Shown: in pieces, positions 1 through 5,195 of the stretch | Layout of the letters: every line of letters starts with the position of its first letter | Position numbering within the stretch: position 1 is the first letter of the stretch | Assembly: GCA_002325785.1 (NCBI GenBank) | Contig: DCSU01000037.1 | Span: 259-5,453, forward strand | DNA length: 5,195 bases | From: Bacteroidales bacterium UBA1458 | Lineage (GTDB): Bacteria > Bacteroidota > Bacteroidia > Bacteroidales > VadinHA17 | Direction of reading: 5' to 3' | Translations under genes and position numbers: made by a program | The notes under the pieces: model-generated | Told to the model about the DNA's origin: nothing | The model's database searches: none | Seen by the model: only the letters and a program-made list of their open reading frames with translations

Positions 1-84
1 ACGCTTTCCAGGCGTGCCAATTAAACCACTCTTGCATCTCTCCAAAAACGGCGCAATTTACAAAAATTTTCTTCTCTGCAGTGA

Positions 85-234
85 CCTCAACTCATTTCGC
101 TGAAGTGAGGCCTGGCAAGCATCGCACCTATGCTGTCTGCTGGCAACCGTGCCCGGCAGCCTCAACTCATCTCGCCGCAGAGAGGCCTGGCAAGCATCGA
201 ACTAATCCTGTCTGCCGGCAGCCCGCTGCCAAGC
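85..234 (-). repeat. 75-bp-period tandem duplication of the ansA 3' end
   Basis: Positions 85-146 match 160-221 with 10 differences in 62 bases; the similarity fades over the rest of the 75-base unit. The right-hand unit is the real C-terminus and stop (TGA at 162-164) of ansA. The left-hand unit lies beyond that stop and, read on the minus strand in the same frame, gives LPADSIGAMLARPHFSEMS and a second TGA at 87-89. Thirteen of 19 residues equal the real tail LPADRISSMLARPLCGEMS. Four of the ten base changes are synonymous. The real tail keeps the LxGE(M/L) ending seen in E. coli AnsA (recalled as NLRGELT), whereas the copy has lost it, so the right-hand unit is the ancestral one. This is either a slippage or recombination duplication, or the remnant of a longer second gene copy. 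Confidence 0.85.
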
Positions 235-1190
235 AGCTTCATCATCTTGGTCACGGCAGCCTCAGTGGTGATGTCCCTGCCGCTGATGACCCCCGCGCTC
301 CTTAATCCTGCCGAGGTCTCATACAACCCCATCTCCACACTGCCGGCCTGGCATTGTGAGACATTAAGTACTATGCCGCCGCCGCCAATGAATGCGTTCA
401 GCTCCTCAAGAAACCAGCCGAGGGTGGGAGCATTGCCAGTGCCGTAGGTCTCAAGGATGAGTCCTCTCACCCCCGAGGTGAACATTATCGCGTGCACCGT
501 CTCCCTGGTGATGCCCGGGAAGAGGCTGAGAACGACCACCCTGGCGTCGAAACTTCCGGATATCTCCAGCGGTCGCCTCACAGTAGGATACCTTATAATA
601 TTGCGGTTATAACGTATCTGTATCCCGGCCTCCGCCAGCGGCGGGAGATTCGGAGAAACGAAGGCGTTAAAATGCTCTGCACTGTACTTTATGGTCCTGT
701 TGCCTCGCAACAGCTTGTTTTCAAAATAGATACACACCTCCGGCACAACAGCCATCCCGTTTTCACGCGCGGCGGCTATCTCTATGGCGGTAATCAGATT
801 CTCCTTGCCATCAGTCCTCAGAACGCCGATGGGCAGCTGCGCCCCGGTGAAGATCACCGGCTTCTCGAGTCCTGACAGCATGAAGCTGAGAGCCGAGGCC
901 GAGTAGGCCATGGTGTCAGTACCGTGCAGAACCACAAACCCGTCAAACCGGTCATATCCGGCGGCTATGGCCTCCGCAATGCGGACCCAGGTGCCGGGAC
1001 TGACATCTGAGGAGTCTATCACGGGATCAAAGGAGAAAGACTCAAGGTTGAAGCCGAACCGCCGCAACTCGGGCACCTGGTCTGAGATATGCCTGAAGTC
1101 TATCGGCACAAGAGTACCTGTCACCGGATCATTGACCATGCCAATTGTACCGCCGGTATATATGATTAGTATCGATATCTTTTTTTCCAT
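162..1190 (-). CDS. ansA: Type I (AnsA-like) L-asparaginase
   Basis: Hydrolyses L-asparagine to L-aspartate and ammonia. The 342 residues match the usual AnsA length (E. coli 338). The N-terminal threonine motif TGGTIGM is at residues 12-18, with T12 as the expected nucleophile. DSSDV (59-63) supplies the substrate-binding serine/aspartate. HGTDTMAYSAS (89-99) carries the second catalytic threonine and aspartate (T91, D92). RGNRTIK (162-168) carries the catalytic lysine K168. TGAQLPIG (115-122) is also typical. No signal peptide is visible, so a cytoplasmic type I enzyme is expected rather than the periplasmic type II. It follows tatD by only a stop codon and one sense codon, so co-transcription and translational coupling are likely. 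An AGGAG directly abuts the ATG, too close to work as a normal Shine-Dalgarno. The start is fixed by the family alignment because TGGTIG begins only 11 residues in. A degenerate copy of its last codons follows the stop. No clear intrinsic terminator is seen before the window edge. Confidence 0.96.
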   Translation of the reverse strand: MEKKISILIIYTGGTIGMVNDPVTGTLVPIDFRHISDQVPELRRFGFNLESFSFDPVIDSSDVSPGTWVRIAEAIAAGYDRFDGFVVLHGTDTMAYSASALSFMLSGLEKPVIFTGAQLPIGVLRTDGKENLITAIEIAAARENGMAVVPEVCIYFENKLLRGNRTIKYSAEHFNAFVSPNLPPLAEAGIQIRYNRNIIRYPTVRRPLEISGSFDARVVVLSLFPGITRETVHAIMFTSGVRGLILETYGTGNAPTLGWFLEELNAFIGGGGIVLNVSQCQAGSVEMGLYETSAGLRSAGVISGRDITTEAAVTKMMKLLGSGLPADRISSMLARPLCGEMS

Positions 1191-1195
1191 CTCCT
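1191..1195 (-). promoter_or_regulatory. AGGAG abutting the ansA start and overlapping the tatD stop
   Basis: On the minus strand the junction reads TTA TAG GAG ATG. The only purine-rich Shine-Dalgarno-like string has zero spacing to the ATG and shares bases with the tatD stop codon. That spacing is unfavourable for initiation, so ansA probably depends on ribosomes finishing tatD (coupling by termination and reinitiation). The resemblance to a binding site may be accidental. Confidence 0.4.
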
Positions 1196-1961
1196 ATAAG
1201 TTGAAGAGTCTTTTTGCATTTGCGGTGGTCTTGTCGGCAATCTCAGCAGGAGAGATGGCCAGCACCTCTGACAGCCTCTCCGTCACCAGCGTCAGGTAGC
1301 TGCTTTCATTTCGCTTGCCCCGGTGAGGTACAGGCGCCAGGTAGGGAGCGTCAGTCTCAAGAACAATATTGTTAATGCCAGCCTCAATAGCGGCCTCATG
1401 CTGGCGCCCGTTACGGAAGGTAACTACTCCGCCGATGCCAATCAGAAAACCCATCTCCGTCACCCTTCGCGCATCGGCTGCGCTGCCCGGAAAAGCATGG
1501 AAGATACCTGTTACACGACCGACACCGAAGGCCTCGATCTCACTTATGATAACCTCAAGCGACTCCCGGGCATGAATTATAACCGGAAGATGATAAACCT
1601 CCGCGAGTTCCAGATGACGTCTGAAAGAAATTTTCTGTTCGTTGATAAAGGTCTTGTCCCAGTACAGGTCGATGCCGGTCTCACCGATGCCGTAGTATTT
1701 ATGTTCCCTGAGACTGGTCTCAACAAGCTCCATCTCATCCTGGTAATTCTCCTTTACCGAGGTCGGGTGCAGTCCCATCATCGGCAGACAGATGCCCGGA
1801 TACTGCTCTTCAACAGCGAGCATGGGGCCGACTGATGTTGAATCAATATTCGGCATCATGATGGTACGCACCCCGGCTGCCAGTGATCTGCTGATCACCT
1901 CACCGCGGTCCCCGTCAAACTCCGGCAGGTATATGTGATTATGGGTATCAATGATATGCAT
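1194..1961 (-). CDS. tatD: TatD family metal-dependent hydrolase (DNase)
   Basis: A TIM-barrel amidohydrolase-fold nuclease. Characterised TatD proteins act as Mg-dependent 3'-5' exonucleases or AP endonucleases in DNA repair and turnover. With the start at 1961 it is 255 residues, the normal family length. Metal-ligand motifs occur in order: DTHNH (residues 5-9, H7 and H9), GLHP (63-66), GETGID (92-97, E94), IIHARE (128-133, H130), FHAFPG (154-159, H155) and ETDAPYL (202-208, D204). The C-terminal substrate-loop motif PHRGKRNE is at 212-219. The reading frame stays open upstream to 2126, but those 55 residues are translated palindrome and heptad repeat (giving YCLLPTPYCL) and precede the barrel's first strand, so they are rejected. 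A TACTTTTG promoter box ends four bases before the chosen ATG, suggesting a leaderless message. It is first gene of an operon with ansA. The exact substrate cannot be told from sequence. Confidence 0.95.
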   Translation of the reverse strand: MHIIDTHNHIYLPEFDGDRGEVISRSLAAGVRTIMMPNIDSTSVGPMLAVEEQYPGICLPMMGLHPTSVKENYQDEMELVETSLREHKYYGIGETGIDLYWDKTFINEQKISFRRHLELAEVYHLPVIIHARESLEVIISEIEAFGVGRVTGIFHAFPGSAADARRVTEMGFLIGIGGVVTFRNGRQHEAAIEAGINNIVLETDAPYLAPVPHRGKRNESSYLTLVTERLSEVLAISPAEIADKTTANAKRLFNL

Positions 1962-1965
1962 GGCA

Positions 1966-1973
1966 CAAAAGTA
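1966..1973 (-). promoter_or_regulatory. Candidate -7 box for tatD-ansA (TACTTTTG)
   Basis: TACTTTTG on the minus strand fits the Bacteroides -7 consensus TAnnTTTG at every fixed position. It ends four bases before the tatD ATG, so transcription would start at or next to the start codon. No good TTTG -33 element is seen at the usual 19-21 base spacing, which lowers confidence. Confidence 0.45.
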
Positions 1974-2006
1974 GTTTTTTTCAGGCAGTAGAGGGGCGAG
2001 CCTCAA

Positions 2007-2036
2007 GAAATGGTCCGCCAGTTGGCGGATCATTTC
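2007..2036. repeat. Near-perfect 30-base palindrome
   Basis: Arms 2007-2020 (GAAATGGTCCGCCA) and 2023-2036 (TGGCGGATCATTTC) are reverse complements at 13 of 14 positions, with a 2-base centre GT. The single mismatch (T2030 opposite G2013) becomes a G-U wobble if transcribed from the plus strand. No T-run follows on either strand, so it is not a standard terminator. It lies in the tatD/dprA divergent region, 46 bases upstream of the tatD start. It could be a REP-like interspersed element, a protein-binding site or a cruciform-forming sequence. Confidence 0.8.
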
Positions 2037-2066
2037 AGCGACGCAGCCAGACTGTAGGGGAGGATA

Positions 2067-2189
2067 GGCAATAGTGGGGTCTTCAGTCAGGCAGTAGGGG
2101 GTGGGCAGTAGGCAATAGTCACCCAACAGACAACTACCAAATAACTATCATTTTTTTTCACTACTGCCTACTGCCTATTGCCTATTGCC
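2067..2189. repeat. Inverted array of TAYTGCC heptanucleotide repeats
   Basis: The right arm has four uninterrupted heptads at 2162-2189: TACTGCC twice, then TATTGCC twice. The left arm carries the reverse complement GGCARTA at 2067-2073, 2090-2096, 2104-2110 and 2111-2117, the last two in tandem. A further single unit sits at 1984-1990. The tandem left pair can pair with the right array (about 15 bp with one G-U) around a loop of roughly 45-60 bases that contains a T8 run at 2151-2158. From memory, similar heptad repeats are common between genes in Bacteroidota genomes; their role is unknown. The block explains the spurious upstream extension of the tatD reading frame. Confidence 0.85.
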
Positions 2190-2207
2190 TCTTTCTTCGT
2201 ACCTTTA
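2177..2207 (+). promoter_or_regulatory. Candidate dprA promoter
   Basis: ATTG at 2177-2180 (one mismatch to the -33 TTTG) and TACCTTTA at 2200-2207 (one mismatch to the -7 TAnnTTTG) are separated by 19 bases, within the known spacing. Transcription would start near 2211-2214, leaving a leader of about 20 bases before the ATG at 2234. The -33 box lies inside the last heptad repeats, so repeat copy number could affect expression. Confidence 0.35.
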
Positions 2208-2233
2208 ATGTGTCTCGCAAACATTGTATCAAA

Positions 2234-3343
2234 ATGTCAACAACACAACCTGTGTACAAGCTCGCCCTTGGCATGATACCGGGTGTAGGCGACATCACCG
2301 CCCGCAAGCTTGTCTCTTACGCCGGCAGCGTGGAGTCCGTCTTCACCGAGTCATACCGCAACCTGACGAAGATACCCGGTGTGGGCGCGGCCCTGGCAAA
2401 GGCCGTAGCAGGCCATGAATACCTTGACGCTGCGGCAAAAGAGGCGGAGTTTGTGGAGAAAAACGGCATCAAAGTCTTCTTCTATCTTGATGACGATTAC
2501 CCGATGCGTCTACGCCAGTGCGAGGACTCTCCCGTGACCTTCTATTTCCGGGGCCACGCAGACCTGGATGCTCCGATGATCCTGAGCGTGGTTGGCACCC
2601 GCCACGCCACACAACACGGACGGGAGCTGTGCCAGAAGATCGTGGCAGGACTGGCGGAACACTTTCCGGGGCTGCTGATAGTGAGCGGACTGGCATACGG
2701 GATCGACATCTTCGCACATAAGGCAGCGCTGGAGGCAGGACTGCCCACTATAGCCGTGCTGGGTCACGGACTGAAGACCATCTACCCCTCGGTGCATGCC
2801 GGCGTGGCCCGGGCGATGCTGGCCAACGGGGGTCAGCTCACCGACTTTTCGTCGACCACACTGCCGGAACGGAACAACTTCATAAGACGTAACCGGATCA
2901 TCGCCGGTATCTCCGATGCAACACTGATAGTTGAGTCGGGAATCAAGGGAGGAGCACTCATCACGGCAGATATCGCATCCTCATACAACCGCGACGTGAT
3001 GGCTGTTCCCGGACGGCCGGGCGACGAGTGGTCAGCGGGCTGCAACGCGCTGATAAGATGCAATAAGGCATTTTTGGTTGAAAAGTGCGCCGACATTGAA
3101 TACTTTCTGGGGTGGAAGCCTGCAACTCTTATCGCACCGGTGCAGCAGACACTTTTTACCGGACTGACCGACAATGAGAAGAAAATTTGTGAAGCCCTGA
3201 AGACTGAAGGAGGCCTGACCATGGATGCGCTGGCTAGATTGCTGGATTTACCTGTATATAAACTGTCGACGGTGCTGCTCCAGATGGAGCTGGCCGGACT
3301 GATCACACCATACCCTGGAAGCGTCTACCGGCTAAGAAGTTGA
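2234..3343 (+). CDS. dprA: DNA-processing protein DprA (Smf)
   Basis: DprA binds incoming single-stranded DNA in the cytoplasm, displaces SSB and loads RecA during natural transformation; it is also conserved in bacteria not known to be competent. From the ATG at 2234 it has 369 residues. Two helix-hairpin-helix motifs (IPGVGDITA, 15-23, and IPGVGAALA, 47-55) form the N-terminal SAM-like domain. The Rossmann-like DprA/Smf core runs from about 85 to 288, with VVGTRHA (119-125), SGLAYGID (151-158), NFIRRNRIIAG (215-225), KGGALITA (238-245) and VPGRPGDEWSAGCNALI (258-274). A C-terminal winged-helix domain covers about 311-367. A GTG at 2210 in the same frame would add eight residues (MSRKHCIK) but overlaps the likely transcription start, so the ATG is preferred. 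No Shine-Dalgarno is seen. It appears monocistronic, diverging from tatD and converging on gdhA; no strong plus-strand terminator follows it. Confidence 0.96.
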   Translation: MSTTQPVYKLALGMIPGVGDITARKLVSYAGSVESVFTESYRNLTKIPGVGAALAKAVAGHEYLDAAAKEAEFVEKNGIKVFFYLDDDYPMRLRQCEDSPVTFYFRGHADLDAPMILSVVGTRHATQHGRELCQKIVAGLAEHFPGLLIVSGLAYGIDIFAHKAALEAGLPTIAVLGHGLKTIYPSVHAGVARAMLANGGQLTDFSSTTLPERNNFIRRNRIIAGISDATLIVESGIKGGALITADIASSYNRDVMAVPGRPGDEWSAGCNALIRCNKAFLVEKCADIEYFLGWKPATLIAPVQQTLFTGLTDNEKKICEALKTEGGLTMDALARLLDLPVYKLSTVLLQMELAGLITPYPGSVYRLRS

Positions 3344-3370
3344 AGTGCTGGTGCCGGCCGTGGTAAGCCT

Positions 3371-3410
3371 TTAAAACAAGCAGAGACGCTGCTGAATGCA
3401 ACGCCTCTGC
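3371..3410 (-). terminator. Intrinsic terminator of gdhA
   Basis: On the minus strand, GCAGAGGCGTTGC (3410-3398) pairs with GCAGCGTCTCTGC (3392-3380) around a 5-base loop ATTCA. The 13-bp stem contains two G-U wobbles, and the hairpin is followed directly by TTGTTTTAA (3379-3371). On the plus strand the same two positions become A-C mismatches and no T-run follows, so it works in the gdhA direction only. It begins 27 bases after the gdhA stop codon. Confidence 0.88.
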
Positions 3411-3437
3411 CATAATGTTAAAATAACACTTGTATAC

Positions 3438-4802
<1,365 letters not shown>

Positions 4803-4810
4803 CTAATAAT

Positions 4811-4831
4811 AAAAAATCCCGACTCCGGGAT
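4811..4831 (-). terminator. Terminator-like hairpin in the gdhA leader (possible attenuator)
   Basis: On the minus strand ATCCCG (4831-4826), loop GAGT and CGGGAT (4821-4816) form a perfect 6-bp stem followed at once by TTTTT (4815-4811). This is a standard intrinsic-terminator shape, ending 36 bases before the gdhA ATG and pointing into gdhA. No minus-strand gene lies upstream that would need ending, because the next gene to the right is on the plus strand. It could be a leader attenuator, the end of a small RNA starting to the right, or a barrier to antisense transcription. An AAAAATC upstream in the leader (4852-4846) could pair with the hairpin's GATTTTT, a weak antiterminator option. Confidence 0.65.
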
Positions 4832-4866
4832 CGAGCTGTAAAGTTGATTTTTAAAGCAGAGATTTC

Positions 4867-4875
4867 CAAATTTTA
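4867..4875 (-). promoter_or_regulatory. Weak candidate -7 element for gdhA
   Basis: TAAAATTTG on the minus strand resembles the Bacteroidota -7 box but with three rather than two bases between TA and TTTG. No good -33 TTTG is found at the right distance. If real, the leader would be roughly 85 bases and would include the hairpin at 4811-4831, while the -33 region would fall in the first dyad repeat. Confidence 0.22.
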
Positions 4876-4887
4876 CCCCTCAATAAT

Positions 4888-4927
4888 TATATGATTTTAA
4901 GCATGTTAAATATATGACTTTAATCAT
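4888..4927. promoter_or_regulatory. Tandem pair of 17-bp dyad sequences (putative operators)
   Basis: TATATGATTTTAAGCAT (4888-4904) and TATATGACTTTAATCAT (4911-4927) agree at 15 of 17 positions and repeat with a 23-base period, about two helical turns. Each has partial dyad symmetry: ATGA-N6-TCAT exactly in the second and ATG...CAT in the first. They sit between the divergent gdhA and right-edge gene starts, a normal place for binding sites of a dimeric regulator. The AT-rich background makes chance similarity possible, and no regulator is identified. Confidence 0.45.
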
Positions 4928-4973
4928 TTTTAGATTCTTTAGGCGTTTCTGTTCATTAGTAGGCAGCTATGTT

Positions 4974-5005
4974 TTTGTTGTTTCATTATTGTTTGCTTAA
5001 TTTAG
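4974..5005 (+). promoter_or_regulatory. Candidate promoter of the right-edge gene
   Basis: TTTG at 4974-4977 (-33) and TAATTTAG at 4998-5005 (one mismatch to TAnnTTTG) are spaced by 20 bases, as in Bacteroides promoters. The -7 box ends four bases before the ATG at 5010, the same geometry as at tatD, so the transcript would be leaderless or nearly so. Confidence 0.45.
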
Positions 5006-5009
5006 CAGT

Positions 5010-5195
5010 ATGACAGAAAAGAAAAAGCCCATATTCAACAAGCGCATCTTCTGGGATGTAGATTTTGAGCAGATCGACTATGACGCCAAAGCCAGTTTTG
5101 TTATTGAACGTGTGTTTGAGCGTGGCGATGTGGAGGATATCCGCCAGTGCCGCAGGTATTACGGAGATGAAAAAGTGACTGAAGCTTTATTAAAT
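5010..5195 (+). CDS. Conserved small Bacteroidota protein, N-terminal part (DUF6922-like)
   Basis: The reading frame opens at ATG 5010 and is still open at the window end, giving 62 residues. The sequence begins MTEKKKPIFNKRIFWDVDF, followed by FVIERVFERGDVEDI (30-44) and RRYYGDEKVTEALLN (48-62). It is charged and soluble in character, with no signal peptide or membrane segment. From memory, the FWDVD...VIERVxxRG...YYG pattern recalls short Bacteroidota proteins (DUF6922-type) that are often encoded just upstream of AbiEii/AbiGii-type nucleotidyltransferase toxins. That would make it a candidate antitoxin or partner protein. The partner gene, if present, lies beyond the window, so the function is inference. 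The start is supported by the promoter box just upstream; no Shine-Dalgarno is seen. Confidence 0.75.
   Translation, partial: MTEKKKPIFNKRIFWDVDFEQIDYDAKASFVIERVFERGDVEDIRQCRRYYGDEKVTEALLN

Noticed and set aside
1..84. Terminator for ansA in the left flank
   Set aside because: There are T-rich stretches on the minus strand, but no convincing stem directly before them.
2..102. Open plus-strand frame from the window edge to TGA at 100-102, as a truncated gene
   Set aside because: About 33 residues without a recognisable motif, and its end lies inside the ansA-derived repeat; nothing supports it as coding.
162..164. TGA recoding as an amino acid in ansA
   Set aside because: The stop falls exactly at the usual AnsA C-terminus, dprA also ends in TGA, and the downstream in-frame similarity is explained by tandem duplication.
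2010..2033. Palindrome as an intrinsic terminator
   Set aside because: No T-run follows on either strand, and it lies upstream of both flanking genes.
1962..2126. In-frame N-terminal extension of TatD up to 2126
   Set aside because: The extra 55 residues are translated palindrome and heptad repeats, precede the first barrel strand and would make the protein too long for its family; the internal ATG at 1961 has a promoter box next to it.
2210..2233. GTG start for dprA adding eight residues
   Set aside because: It overlaps the predicted transcription start, adds non-conserved residues, and a nearby ATG at 2234 gives a normal N-terminus.
2833..3306. Long minus-strand open frame inside dprA, and similar opposite-strand frames in ansA, tatD and gdhA
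   Set aside because: These are antisense shadows of strongly conserved genes, with no family motifs and no start signals.

Overview
The window looks like a Bacteroidota chromosome, probably order Bacteroidales. The reasons are promoter-like boxes of the TAnnTTTG / TTTG type, the near absence of Shine-Dalgarno sequences, TACTGCC/TATTGCC heptanucleotide repeats between genes, and gene types and protein motifs typical of that phylum. No rRNA, tRNA, CRISPR array, insertion sequence or phage gene was seen.

Layout from left to right. (1) At 1-161, downstream of ansA, lies an imperfect, frame-preserving tandem copy of the last ~20 codons and stop of ansA. (2) A two-gene minus-strand operon follows: tatD (1194-1961, metal-dependent hydrolase) then ansA (162-1190, type I L-asparaginase). 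The two are in the same reading frame and separated by one TAG and one GAG codon. (3) A 272-base divergent intergenic region (1962-2233) holds a near-perfect 30-base palindrome, an inverted array of heptad repeats and candidate promoters for both sides. (4) dprA (2234-3343, plus) encodes the single-strand DNA-binding RecA loader. (5) A 94-base convergent gap carries an intrinsic terminator that only folds well on the gdhA strand. (6) gdhA (3438-4775, minus) encodes a hexameric glutamate dehydrogenase whose coenzyme-site residues resemble NAD-type rather than strict NADP-type enzymes. (7) A 234-base AT-rich divergent region (4776-5009) contains an intrinsic-terminator-like hairpin inside the probable gdhA leader, and a tandem pair of 17-bp dyad sequences 23 bp apart. 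(8) The start of a plus-strand gene (5010 to the window end) resembles small Bacteroidota proteins often found beside AbiEii-type toxins.

The genes are mainly housekeeping. AnsA (asparagine to aspartate plus ammonia) and GDH (ammonia plus 2-oxoglutarate to and from glutamate) both touch ammonia and amino-acid metabolism. TatD and DprA both act on nucleic acids. There is no sign that all of them form one pathway. The unusual content is in the non-coding structure: the ansA tail duplication, the palindrome and heptad block, the gdhA leader with its putative operator pair, and apparently leaderless starts for tatD and the right-edge gene. No convincing wholly new system is visible; the right-edge gene may open a toxin-antitoxin locus that continues outside the window.
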